Shown here: positions 26,411-35,165 of the stretch, in pieces | Layout: each line of letters opens with the position of its first letter | Position numbering within the stretch: the stretch's first letter is position 1 | NCBI RefSeq assembly: GCF_009733535.1 | Contig: NZ_ML771899.1 | Location: 62,001 to 126,000, forward strand | Source: Sphingobacterium endophyticum | Lineage (GTDB): Bacteria > Bacteroidota > Bacteroidia > Sphingobacteriales > Sphingobacteriaceae | DNA length: 64,000 nucleotides | Direction of reading: 5' to 3' | Program-made: the position numbers and the translations under genes | The notes under the pieces: model-generated | What the model was told of the DNA's origin: nothing | What the model saw: the letters and a program-made list of their open reading frames with translations, nothing else | The model's database searches: none

Positions 26411-27196
26411 ATGGGATTTTGGAGTAATTTATTTGGAGCAAACAAGAAAGAGCAGTCGGCTTATCATAACCGCCTGGAATGGATCGGATGGGACATTCAC
26501 AATCATATCCTACCAGGGATCGATGATGGTAGCCCAAGCGTTGAAGATTCGGTCATTTTAATAGAAGGGTTAAAATCCTTAGGAATCCACAACAGTATAT
26601 CTACACCGCACGTCATGGCGGGTGTCCATAACAATACGCCCGAAACGATCAAGGCTGCACATAACAAACTTAGCGACCATTTAAAAGCAAATTCCATAGA
26701 TTTTAAATTGGGCTTTAGCGCCGAATATATGATCGATGACCAGATCGATCAGTGGATCTCCAGCGACAAGCTCTGTCTGATCGCCGATAAATATATGCTT
26801 ATCGAAATGTCCTATCTTTCAGAATCCAAGGCCCTCTTCAGCATTATCAAAGCAATCCAAGATCGTGGGTACCAGCCCATCCTAGCCCATCCGGAACGTT
26901 ACAACTATTTCCATAATAATTTCAAGATTTTCGAAGAGATTAAAAATGCGGGCTGCTTTCTACAGCTTAACCTGCTTTCCATCAGTAAGTATTATGGTGA
27001 GAATGTGAAGACATGTGCCTTAACCTTAATCCGTGCAGGAATGTATGATTTTGTGGGCACCGACATGCACCATACCAGGCATTTAGAGGCATTAAAGGGT
27101 GTTGTTATCAAGTATGACACCAAGGAATTGCTTCAAGGGAATCCGATTAAGAATTATAAGCTATTTGAGTCCAAGCGGGAAATGAAGACCGCATAG
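26411..27196 (+). CDS. PHP-family tyrosine-protein phosphatase, CpsB/YwqE-like
   Basis: The 261-residue protein has the PHP metal-binding motifs: WDIHNHILPGIDDG, STPHVM, LIEMSYLS, ILAHPERYNYF and FVGTDMHHTRH. This is the manganese-dependent phosphatase type that removes phosphate from the tyrosine-rich tail of Wzc/CpsD-type kinases and so controls capsule or exopolysaccharide assembly. Placement directly after manC and before the rhamnose genes supports that role. A kinase partner would be expected near the export genes that begin at the far right of the window. A strong terminator lies about 120 bases downstream. Confidence 0.9.
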   Translation: MGFWSNLFGANKKEQSAYHNRLEWIGWDIHNHILPGIDDGSPSVEDSVILIEGLKSLGIHNSISTPHVMAGVHNNTPETIKAAHNKLSDHLKANSIDFKLGFSAEYMIDDQIDQWISSDKLCLIADKYMLIEMSYLSESKALFSIIKAIQDRGYQPILAHPERYNYFHNNFKIFEEIKNAGCFLQLNLLSISKYYGENVKTCALTLIRAGMYDFVGTDMHHTRHLEALKGVVIKYDTKELLQGNPIKNYKLFESKREMKTA

Positions 27197-27315
27197 TTCA
27201 GCCTTATATGGTTGTGAGATTTGCGTTCAGTGCGTGAGGTCCATTTTTTTATATTGGTAAATAGGTGGTTATAAGTTCAGAAGGTAGTTAACGAATTTAG
27301 ATATTGAAAAGCAAG

Positions 27316-27347
27316 GGCTTATTGAAAAATTTCATAAGCCTTTTTTT
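27316..27347 (+). terminator. Terminator downstream of the PHP phosphatase gene
   Basis: GGCTTAT (27316-27322) and ATAAGCC (27334-27340) form a stem, with inner GAAA/TTTC pairing in the loop, followed by seven T bases. The remaining sequence up to the rfbB start at 27722 shows no gene or repeat that I recognise. Confidence 0.85.
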
Positions 27348-27721
27348 CGTGGTGGGTGGGGTTAGGAATTGATTGGAATATAGCCATGTAGGAAGGAACT
27401 GTCCGGAGCAAGTGAAGGGATCCGGGAAATGGAACAGTACAAATAGCCTATTTGGGATGACCTATTCTGCTGTTTTATAGATACAATATTCAAGGCATTC
27501 CAAAAGGACCTCAGGTGATCAACTTCCAAGTACCGCTATTTACCGTTAGAAGAGGTCTCGTTCAAACCGCCCCAAATGGGAAAAGTTAATGGTGCAACAA
27601 TAGGGTGAAATTAAGCACATTAGACTGTTCAGGGCACTATAAATTAGACTTTCAACTACAATTTTAAGTAAACAGAAAGCTGTTGATATATGTAAGTGCA
27701 TTTATTTGTTTATTTTGTGAT

Positions 27722-28780
27722 ATGAATAAAACGATTCTAATTACTGGCGGTGCTGGGTTTATCGGTTCGCACGTTGTCAGGCACTTTGTCCTCAAATATC
27801 CGCAATACAAGATCGTCAACCTGGATGCGCTGACGTACGCAGGTAATTTGGAGAATCTCGTCGATATCGATAATAGCTCCAATTACACTTTTGTAAAGGC
27901 CGATATCTGTGATGAGGCTGCTATTAGGGAGGTCTTTGCGACATATAGGCCGGATGGGGTTATTCATTTAGCTGCCGAATCGCATGTCGACCGTTCCATT
28001 ACCGATCCAAATGCATTCGTCAATACGAATGTGATCGGTACGGTAAACTTGCTGAATGCCTCCAAAGAACTTTGGAAGGATAATCATGAGGGAAAGAGGT
28101 TTCACCACATCTCAACCGATGAGGTTTTCGGTGCTCTGGGCGATACCGGTTTCTTTACTGAGGAAACGAGCTATGACCCGCATTCTCCATATTCAGCTTC
28201 CAAAGCCGCTTCGGATCACTTTGTTCGTGCCTACCACGATACATATGGCCTGCCGGTCGTCATAACAAACTGCTCCAATAACTATGGACCTAACCATTTT
28301 CCCGAAAAACTGATTCCCCTGTGTATCTTAAATATCATCAATAACCGTCCCCTACCAATTTATGGTGACGGAAAATATACACGCGACTGGTTATTTGTAA
28401 TCGACCATGCAAGGGCAATCGATACGGTTTACCATGAAGGTCTAAACGGACAGTCCTATAATGTAGGCGGTTTTAACGAGTGGAAGAATATCGACCTGGT
28501 AAGGGAGCTGTGCAGACAGATGGATGATAAATTGGGCCGGGATCCAGGAACTTCAGCTAAACTGATCCAGTTTGTGAAAGATAGGCCCGGACATGACCTG
28601 CGTTATGCGATCGATGCTACAAAAATCAAGGAAGAATTGGGCTGGGAGCCTAGCGTAACTTTTGAACAGGGGCTGGAAAAGACTATTGAATGGTTCTTGG
28701 CCAATCAGGAATGGTTGGCGAAGGTTGCCTCGGGGGATTACCAGCGGTATTACCAGGAACGCTACGTGACAGGATTATAA
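27722..28780 (+). CDS. rfbB: dTDP-glucose 4,6-dehydratase
   Basis: The 352-residue SDR enzyme has GGAGFIGSHVV for NAD binding, the AAESHVDRSI segment, HISTDEVFG and the catalytic YSASKAASD (Tyr-x-x-x-Lys). It makes dTDP-4-keto-6-deoxyglucose, the second step of dTDP-L-rhamnose synthesis. The ATG at 27722 begins MNKTILITGG and is preferred; an upstream in-frame TTG at 27683 adds a meaningless stretch. First gene of the rfbBCDA group; a 129-base gap separates it from rfbC. Confidence 0.96.
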   Translation: MNKTILITGGAGFIGSHVVRHFVLKYPQYKIVNLDALTYAGNLENLVDIDNSSNYTFVKADICDEAAIREVFATYRPDGVIHLAAESHVDRSITDPNAFVNTNVIGTVNLLNASKELWKDNHEGKRFHHISTDEVFGALGDTGFFTEETSYDPHSPYSASKAASDHFVRAYHDTYGLPVVITNCSNNYGPNHFPEKLIPLCILNIINNRPLPIYGDGKYTRDWLFVIDHARAIDTVYHEGLNGQSYNVGGFNEWKNIDLVRELCRQMDDKLGRDPGTSAKLIQFVKDRPGHDLRYAIDATKIKEELGWEPSVTFEQGLEKTIEWFLANQEWLAKVASGDYQRYYQERYVTGL

Positions 28781-28909
28781 ATTTCAGGATCGAGGGTATT
28801 GACAGGGGCGAGTTGGAGATATGCTGTTATAGGTAGATCTGGAGGCTGGGTTTGTCAAGGGAAATGGTGAAATTTGTTTATGTTATGGTGAAGAATTTAG
28901 ATAATTTAT

Positions 28910-29476
28910 ATGAATGCGATAGATACGGGTCTTAAGGACTGTTATATTTTAGAGCCGAGGGTTTTTGGGGATAATCGGGGGTATTTTTTCGAGAGCTACA
29001 ATAAATCTGCATTTGATGCGGCCACCGGTCTGGATGTAGATTTTGTACAGGATAACCAGTCGTTTTCCTCGCGTGGTGTCTTGCGGGGCCTGCATGCCCA
29101 ATCTGGGGAGTTCGCACAGGCGAAATTAGTACGTGTCCTGCAGGGTGAAGTCCTGGATGTTGCAGTTGATGCCAGGCCGGATTCGGAAACTTTTGGCAGG
29201 CATGTGGCCGTACTGCTATCTGCTGAAAATAAGAGACAGCTGTTCGTTCCGAGAGGATTCCTGCATGGCTTTGTCGTTCTGTCGGATACCGCAGAGTTTT
29301 TCTATAAATGTGACAATCTATATAAAAAGGAAGCCGAATGGGGCGTGATCTTCAGCGATAAGAATCTAGGGATCGATTGGGGAATGCCGGAAAGTGAGTT
29401 CCTTATTTCGGAGAAGGACCAAATCCTACCGGGATTTAAGTCCGCTGTGGAAAGTTTGTCTTTTAAAAATAAATAA
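28910..29476 (+). CDS. rfbC: dTDP-4-dehydrorhamnose 3,5-epimerase
   Basis: The 188-residue cupin-fold enzyme has VFGDNRGYFFESYN, the sugar-binding QDNQSFSSRGVLRGLH with the catalytic His, VRVLQGEVLDVAVDAR and PRGFLHGFVVLSDTAEFFYK. Length and motifs match RmlC. It epimerises dTDP-4-keto-6-deoxyglucose at C3 and C5 as the third step toward dTDP-L-rhamnose. rfbD starts eight bases after its stop, so the last three genes are tightly packed. Confidence 0.95.
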   Translation: MNAIDTGLKDCYILEPRVFGDNRGYFFESYNKSAFDAATGLDVDFVQDNQSFSSRGVLRGLHAQSGEFAQAKLVRVLQGEVLDVAVDARPDSETFGRHVAVLLSAENKRQLFVPRGFLHGFVVLSDTAEFFYKCDNLYKKEAEWGVIFSDKNLGIDWGMPESEFLISEKDQILPGFKSAVESLSFKNK

Positions 29477-29484
29477 GCGATAGG

Positions 29485-30351
29485 ATGAAAATCGTAATAA
29501 CGGGAGGGACGGGACAGCTAGGTTCGGAATTGAAGGACGTATTTGGCGATCAAAGTGGGCATCAAGTTACTTTTTTAGATCGTTCGGACTTGGACCTTTC
29601 CAAGCCGGAGGAGATCTCGGGAAAGCTCGAGGCCTTAAATCCAGATGCTATTGTACATGCAGGAGCCTATACGGCTGTTGACCTAGCGGAGGGAGAAAGG
29701 GAACTGGCCGACCGGATCAACCATTTGGCCACGCGGGAGATTGCTGAATTTGCAAAAAAAGGGTCTGCTAAATTAATCTATATTTCGACCGACTATGTCT
29801 TTCAAGGGACTGTCGATGCGGCCTTAAAGGAAGATCATCCAACAAATCCCATTAATGTATATGGAGAAACCAAGCGTAGGGGGGAACTGGCCGTATTGGC
29901 ACAGGTAAAAGATGCTATCATTATCCGAACCTCCTGGGTCTATTCCATATACGGTAGGAATTTCGTTAAGACCATGCTGAACCTTATGCGAAGCCGTCCG
30001 GAAATCAATGTGGTCGCCGATCAAATTGGTTCTCCGACCTATGCATATGACTTAGCAGTTCTGATCAAGCATATTGTCGACCGGGGTATATGGGTGGGCG
30101 GTGTTTACCACTATTCCAATGAAGGTCGGATCAGCTGGTATGATTTCGCCATAGCCATTAGGGATCTGTCGGGCCTGGACTGCCGGGTAAATCCGATCGA
30201 TAGTTCAGGATTTCCTACAGCGGCGAAACGTCCTGGCTTTTCACTACTTGACAAGGGTAAGGTGAAGTCGATTTTTGGGGTTGAGGTGCCGTTTTGGAAA
30301 GATAGTTTAATTCAGATGGTAAGTAAAATAGATCAAGATCAATTAACCTAG
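29485..30351 (+). CDS. rfbD: dTDP-4-dehydrorhamnose reductase
   Basis: The 288-residue SDR protein has [14 protein letters not shown] for NAD(P)H binding, [25 protein letters not shown], the active-site YGETKRRGE and [17 protein letters not shown]. It performs the last reduction that yields dTDP-L-rhamnose. rfbA begins eight bases later, indicating one transcript. A downstream epimerase in the far-right cluster is of a different SDR branch and should not be confused with it. Confidence 0.95.
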   Translation: MKIVITGGTGQLGSELKDVFGDQSGHQVTFLDRSDLDLSKPEEISGKLEALNPDAIVHAGAYTAVDLAEGERELADRINHLATREIAEFAKKGSAKLIYISTDYVFQGTVDAALKEDHPTNPINVYGETKRRGELAVLAQVKDAIIIRTSWVYSIYGRNFVKTMLNLMRSRPEINVVADQIGSPTYAYDLAVLIKHIVDRGIWVGGVYHYSNEGRISWYDFAIAIRDLSGLDCRVNPIDSSGFPTAAKRPGFSLLDKGKVKSIFGVEVPFWKDSLIQMVSKIDQDQLT

Positions 30352-30359
30352 AAAATATT

Positions 30360-31238
30360 ATGAAAGGAATAATTTTAGCTGGAGGTTCCGGCACAAGGCT
30401 TCATCCGCTAACGCAGGTTGTATCCAAGCAGCTGCTGCCCGTCTACGACAAACCGATGATCTATTATCCACTATCGGTTTTGATGCTGTCGGGGATTAAG
30501 GATGTATTAATTATTTCCACTCCCCAAGACCTGCCAAATTTCCAAAGGTTGTTCGGGGATGGGGGTCAGCTGGGGATTTCGATAAGCTATGCCGAGCAGC
30601 CATCGCCAGATGGGCTAGCCCAAGCTTTTATTATTGGCGAGGATTTTATTGGCCATGACGATGTCTGCCTTATCCTGGGGGACAATATCTTCTATGGTGC
30701 GGGTTTGCAACAGCAACTGTTGGAGGCAAGGGCAAAAGTTGAGGAGCAGAACCAGGCCGTTGTTTTCGGCTACTATGTCGATGATCCGGAGCGCTATGGT
30801 GTTGCGGCATTCGACGAAACTGGCAAAGTGTACGATATTGAGGAGAAGCCCAAGGACCCGAAATCCAATTATGCTATAGTCGGGCTATATTTCTATCCCA
30901 ATTCGGTGATTGAAATTGCCAAGCATGTTAAGCCTTCGCATCGCGGCGAATTGGAAATCACCTCCGTCAACCAAGAGTTCCTGAACCAGGGTACCCTACA
31001 GTTGCAACTAATGGGACGTGGTTTTGCATGGCTTGATACGGGCACGCACGAATCCCTGTCGGAGGCAACCGAATTCATCAAGACCATTGAAAAGAGAACG
31101 TCTCTTAAGGTGGCCTGCCTTGAGGAGATAGCCCTTTCCAGGGGATATATACAGAGTGAAGCGTTGTACGGCCAAATCAAGGACCTAAAGGGGGTTTATT
31201 ATGACTACCTGAAAAAAATATGCCAATCTGGGTTGTAG
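30360..31238 (+). CDS. rfbA: Glucose-1-phosphate thymidylyltransferase
   Basis: The 292-residue protein carries [54 protein letters not shown] and [16 protein letters not shown], all diagnostic of RmlA. It makes dTDP-glucose from glucose 1-phosphate and dTTP and opens the rhamnose pathway, even though it is coded last in the group. A perfect 12-base palindrome GAACAGCTGTTC (31248-31259) lies between its stop and the next gene. Confidence 0.96.
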   Translation: MKGIILAGGSGTRLHPLTQVVSKQLLPVYDKPMIYYPLSVLMLSGIKDVLIISTPQDLPNFQRLFGDGGQLGISISYAEQPSPDGLAQAFIIGEDFIGHDDVCLILGDNIFYGAGLQQQLLEARAKVEEQNQAVVFGYYVDDPERYGVAAFDETGKVYDIEEKPKDPKSNYAIVGLYFYPNSVIEIAKHVKPSHRGELEITSVNQEFLNQGTLQLQLMGRGFAWLDTGTHESLSEATEFIKTIEKRTSLKVACLEEIALSRGYIQSEALYGQIKDLKGVYYDYLKKICQSGL

Positions 31239-31284
31239 ACTCTTGAGGAACAGCTGTTCTGTAACTAATTAGCCAAACCACCAA

Positions 31285-32997
31285 GTGAGATTTTACAAAA
31301 AAAACCTTGGGGCCTGCATCGCCGCTGGCCTCATGCTGCTTTTACTGACCATCGTTTTATCAGATCGGGAACCTAGCGATAGTAAGGAGCTCAAGGTGGA
31401 GATCGAGGGCCTGTTCGAAAAGAGGATCAATTTTGGGCAAGATACCTCCTCGATGAAAGTATATCTCGATTCCATCCTGATGGAAGCCGAAGAACGTAGG
31501 AGCATTCCGTTAAAATGGGCCTACTACCAGCTTATGGCCGACGGCTTCTCGATTGCCCACGACGGGGTCAACCCCCGGTCCGACCATTACTATAGACTCG
31601 CCGAGCAGCTGATTGAGCAGACCGATAACATGGAGTTGCAGCAGGTGGGTATGATCCGGGAGGGATACTATTTCTTCGTATACCGTGACATTCCAAAAGC
31701 ATTCCCTTGGTTCCTTCGCGCCGATGACATGATGGGAAAGGTCCGGCCTTCCCGGGTTCCGTTCCTAGCCGAGCATTATGGTTTCATTTCCGGTTTCTTT
31801 AGCTTCATAGGAAATCACAGGAAGGCTGCAAGGTACCTTATGGAGGCCCTGCCGTATACGGAGGAGCGGAGCCGCAAGGGGATAGACATGCTGAACTCAA
31901 TCGGGGTCTTTCATGAAAGGGATTCGCTGAAGGGTGAATCCATAAAGTTCTATAGGCGTGCGCTCGGTATGGCCGAACTTGTCCGGGATTCCGTCTGGAT
32001 CGGTATTCTCTCGGGCAACCTTTCTTCTGCGGAATGGGAATCGGGCCACTATAGCAAAGCGGTCAGTTTGGTAAAGAGAAATATTAACTACTCAACTAAA
32101 TTCAACGAACCGATCGATGCGATGAGGGCAAACCTTGCACTGGCCGGAATGTACGTCAAGTTGGGAAGGTGGGATTCTGCAAGAGCCCACGTTGATCAGG
32201 CTTTGCCCTTAATGGAAAATAAGCCCTATTTCCTGCCCTATATGACAAAGGCCAAGAAGGTACAGGCGGATATTGCCCATGGAACCGGCAACAGTCTCTC
32301 TGAACTTGGCTATCTGAGCAGCTATATGGTCCTTAACGACAGCCTGGAGAGGCTGCAGGATCGGCAAAGGGTCCTTAGGGTGTCCTGGCAATGGGAGGCG
32401 GAAAAGTATCGGAGGTCGATTAAAGATGCGGACCTGAAGAGAAAGCAGGTCAACCTTACGTTTTTGTTTGTCGTGGGGTTCGTCGTACTTTTCCTTTTGA
32501 TCATTATCCTTTCGGTAAACGGATCCAAGAATAAGATCCGGCTTAAGAATGCTGAGCTGGAGGGTGAACAGATCAGGATGGCCTTTCAGAAGGAGCTGGT
32601 CGACAGGGAACTCGGTGAGCTGCAGAATTCCCTTCAGGAATTTACCCGTACCATCCAGCAGAACGACCAGACCATTCAGCGATTAAGGAACGAGGTAATC
32701 CGCAACCTGGACAACTTTCCCGAGAAGCAGGAAACCCTTTCCGAGAACATCGAGGAGATCATGGGGGGAGAGTTCATGAACGAGGAGAGATGGACCAAGT
32801 TCCAAGATATCTTTGAAAGGGTATATCCCGGATACCTTGACCTCCAGAAGCAGAGCTTTCAGCCGCTATCACAGAAGGAGCTCAGGCTATTAGCCCTGAT
32901 AAAGCTCGGGCTAAACAACAGGAGCATGGCCTCCCTTCTGGGAATTACCCTAGAAGGGGTCAAGAAGGCCAAGCAGAGGCTGAAGAAAAAGCAGTAG
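31285..32997 (+). CDS. TPR sensor protein with membrane segment, coiled coil and C-terminal HTH
   Basis: The 570-residue protein has an N-terminal hydrophobic segment (about 11-26), a helical TPR-like region (about 60-370, for example SAEWESGHYSKAVSLVKRNI and ANLALAGMYVKLGRWDSARA), and a transmembrane span (about 392-410, LTFLFVVGFVVLFLLIIILS). A coiled coil (about 415-480) and a C-terminal LuxR-like helix-turn-helix (LSQKELRLLALIKLGLNNRS followed by MASLLGI) complete it. This layout, sensing outside and binding DNA inside, is common in Bacteroidota and often sits beside polysaccharide or SusCD loci. The start is GTG at 31285, since no suitable ATG precedes the hydrophobic segment. Target and signal are unknown; it follows rfbA by 46 bases. 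Confidence 0.8.
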   Translation: MRFYKKNLGACIAAGLMLLLLTIVLSDREPSDSKELKVEIEGLFEKRINFGQDTSSMKVYLDSILMEAEERRSIPLKWAYYQLMADGFSIAHDGVNPRSDHYYRLAEQLIEQTDNMELQQVGMIREGYYFFVYRDIPKAFPWFLRADDMMGKVRPSRVPFLAEHYGFISGFFSFIGNHRKAARYLMEALPYTEERSRKGIDMLNSIGVFHERDSLKGESIKFYRRALGMAELVRDSVWIGILSGNLSSAEWESGHYSKAVSLVKRNINYSTKFNEPIDAMRANLALAGMYVKLGRWDSARAHVDQALPLMENKPYFLPYMTKAKKVQADIAHGTGNSLSELGYLSSYMVLNDSLERLQDRQRVLRVSWQWEAEKYRRSIKDADLKRKQVNLTFLFVVGFVVLFLLIIILSVNGSKNKIRLKNAELEGEQIRMAFQKELVDRELGELQNSLQEFTRTIQQNDQTIQRLRNEVIRNLDNFPEKQETLSENIEEIMGGEFMNEERWTKFQDIFERVYPGYLDLQKQSFQPLSQKELRLLALIKLGLNNRSMASLLGITLEGVKKAKQRLKKKQ

Positions 32998-33024
32998 GAC
33001 CTGACTTCCCGGTATTTTTTGAAT

Positions 33025-33042
33025 AGGTACATCCATGTACCT
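33025..33042. repeat. Short perfect inverted repeat in the convergent gap
   Basis: AGGTACAT, CC, ATGTACCT form a hairpin between two convergent genes. Two overlapping palindromes follow at 33095-33110 (ATGGACGTCCAT and GTCCATGGAC). They may help end transcription, but no T run follows. Confidence 0.4.
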
Positions 33043-33166
33043 GAATTCCAGGCGGAACCGTATTTATTGCCCCCCAAAAAAACAATGTTCCCGTATGGAC
33101 GTCCATGGACGGAGAATGGCATACCGGCCTTTGGGACTGCTGGTAGTGAAGCCTGGATAAAAGGGG

Positions 33167-34333
33167 TTAATATTCCCTTACCCTTTCCGCCATGCGCTCC
33201 AGGGCGTTGATTACCTTTTGTTTATCAGGGTCTTCGGGATGGTATGACTTTACCCTGACCGATGAAGGAGAAAGGTCGGTGCGGTGCTTGGTGGACAGAA
33301 AGGGTACAATGGTCTGGTACACCTGGTTCAGGGACCTGGCGGCGACCAGGTGCTCTTCATCTATCAGCCTCAGGTAGATTGCGAGCTGATCGGCGGACAT
33401 ATTGCATTGAAGTTTTTCCATCCCAACCCCCGGAGCGGGAGAACCGGAGCCTTTTGCGTCGGTACTGTTCAATGCTGCACAATGTTGAACATAGTCAATT
33501 TCATTTTCGAACCAGTTGTTGATAAACCAATCGAGCGAATGATAACCGGGGTTTAGAACAAGTCCGGGTTTTCGATGCAATTGGTTGAATGCCCTATGGT
33601 AATCCATTAACATTAACAGTTTTTTATTAGGGTCTTTCTGCATGGTTATCTGTTCGCCTATACGACCTATAAGCATGTCCATAAATTCCTTACTATTGAA
33701 GTTGATATAGATTAGAAACCGTTCACCTGCGGCGTAGTGAATCTCCTGTTTTGACCAATCCCAATCCGCGAGTCGGCGCGTGAACTCCAGCTTATAATGT
33801 AAAGAACGTCTTGTGATCTCAAAGTTGAGGCCTTTTTCTTCGACGAAATTTACTATTTTTTCGATCACAAGACCGCCTATGTGGTCCTGTGGCAAATTTG
33901 TACGCATGAGTTCGAATTGTCTGGCGATATGATTGAGCACGGCCATTTTCAATGGCACAGGTACGATCACCTCACCGCATATAACCTTTCCGTAATCTTT
34001 TTCCAAAATCTTGCAGAAATTCACCATATAGTCCTTTGCCGATTGAATCAGTGCGCTTCGATCACCGGAAGATTTCAATAATTTCTCAGCTAATTCGAGC
34101 AGGCGGCCAGCTTCCTTGTAATAGGTACTTATACAGATAGAAAAGCTTTTATTTCCTGCCAGATCCATCTCAAGGCTTCTGATTCTCTCAAGAAGCCTAA
34201 TACTTTCCGATTTCATTTTTTGTCTCACCCTTTCCAGGTCGATTTCATTGTCGTTTTTAATTCCTTGATTTAATCCTTTCAGGTTTAGGAGCTCTTCAAA
34301 AAAGAACAACCCTTCTTTATTTAACGTTTCCAT
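33167..34333 (-). CDS. Hypothetical protein with RteC-like C-terminal region
   Basis: The 388-residue protein is largely helical and charged, with no signal peptide or membrane span. The C-terminal third (MSADQLAIYLRLIDEEHLVA, QTIVPFLSTKHRTDLSPSSV, then a basic, helical end NALERMAERVREY) resembles Bacteroidota proteins related to RteC, a regulator of mobile elements. That resemblance is from memory of the pattern and is weak. It is the last gene of a minus-strand run that includes a sensor kinase and LytTR regulator (72-base gap), so it may be co-expressed with them. I do not assign a function. Confidence 0.6.
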   Translation of the reverse strand: METLNKEGLFFFEELLNLKGLNQGIKNDNEIDLERVRQKMKSESIRLLERIRSLEMDLAGNKSFSICISTYYKEAGRLLELAEKLLKSSGDRSALIQSAKDYMVNFCKILEKDYGKVICGEVIVPVPLKMAVLNHIARQFELMRTNLPQDHIGGLVIEKIVNFVEEKGLNFEITRRSLHYKLEFTRRLADWDWSKQEIHYAAGERFLIYINFNSKEFMDMLIGRIGEQITMQKDPNKKLLMLMDYHRAFNQLHRKPGLVLNPGYHSLDWFINNWFENEIDYVQHCAALNSTDAKGSGSPAPGVGMEKLQCNMSADQLAIYLRLIDEEHLVAARSLNQVYQTIVPFLSTKHRTDLSPSSVRVKSYHPEDPDKQKVINALERMAERVREY

Positions 34334-34405
34334 AATAGACTTTGCTTACTGGTCTGAACCCAACATGGAATGGATAGCTCAGGTAGGTCTAATGGTGCTA
34401 AACCA

Positions 34406-35155
34406 CTAAATATGGTTGTGGTCCAGGAACTTACGGAACTGCTCGTATATTTTTAGATTCCCGGCAGCAATGTCATGTTTAACATGATTTAGGCGGATCT
34501 TTTTTTTGTTATACGATTGGAAGAAGTTAATGTTAAAGGCGATCGATCTGGAACATTGCTTAAACCACTCCTGCGGCAATAGGTCACAGAGGTCCCGAAA
34601 GGTTGAGATACTCGTATACAATTTTGATTCTGTTGTCACATGAATAGCGACATATCTGCTTTTAGCCTCTATGTAAATGATGTTCTTGAAGAGAATCTTC
34701 ACCCGGCCGTATACATTGTCGACCTTGACCATGAAGTAGTTATAGGAATCCCCAAGTGAATCGGACTGTGTGCTCGGAGGATTATTTAGGCGGTAGTCCA
34801 TATCTAAACGGTGAATAGCCGTCATAAACCGGATATAAGTAACGGGCTTTAGCAATACGTCGATCACATCTCTGGCGTAGCCATCGTCCTCAAACTGTCT
34901 AAAGCCGGTATAGAGGATGATCTTGAGATTAAATCGGGTAACGGTAGATATCCATTCCAAGCCGTTAATCTGTTGGCCCAGATCCACGTCCAGAATGACC
35001 AGGTCCACGGGATTGACCCTCACGAAGGTCAATGCACGGAGGGGGTCCGTAAAGGTGCCAATGACCTGGACATGCTTAACTGTTTGGAAATAGTCCAGTA
35101 GGTGGTCGATGCTCGATTGGTGGTCATCGACGATGACTGCATTGAAGTTTCTCAT
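34406..35155 (-). CDS. LytTR-family response regulator
   Basis: The 249-residue protein has a receiver domain (NFNAVIVDDHQSSIDHLLDY with the Asp pair, VDLVILDVDLGQQINGLEW with the phosphorylated Asp, a Thr in ILYTGFR and a Lys in VLLKPVTY). A LytTR DNA-binding domain follows (DNVYGRVKILFKNIIYIEAK, SRYVAIHVTTESKLYTSIST and FRDLCDLLP). LytTR regulators bind DNA through beta strands and act with LytS-type kinases. The ATG at 35155 is chosen because it starts right at the receiver domain; an upstream ATG at 35245 lies inside the kinase gene. It begins 10 bases after the kinase stop, so the two form one operon. Confidence 0.93.
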   Translation of the reverse strand: MRNFNAVIVDDHQSSIDHLLDYFQTVKHVQVIGTFTDPLRALTFVRVNPVDLVILDVDLGQQINGLEWISTVTRFNLKIILYTGFRQFEDDGYARDVIDVLLKPVTYIRFMTAIHRLDMDYRLNNPPSTQSDSLGDSYNYFMVKVDNVYGRVKILFKNIIYIEAKSRYVAIHVTTESKLYTSISTFRDLCDLLPQEWFKQCSRSIAFNINFFQSYNKKKIRLNHVKHDIAAGNLKIYEQFRKFLDHNHI

Positions 35156-35165
35156 AGTAATTCTT

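Noticed and set aside
27360..27660. Possible transposase remnant before rfbB
   Set aside because: Translated pieces show no recognisable motif in any frame I read.
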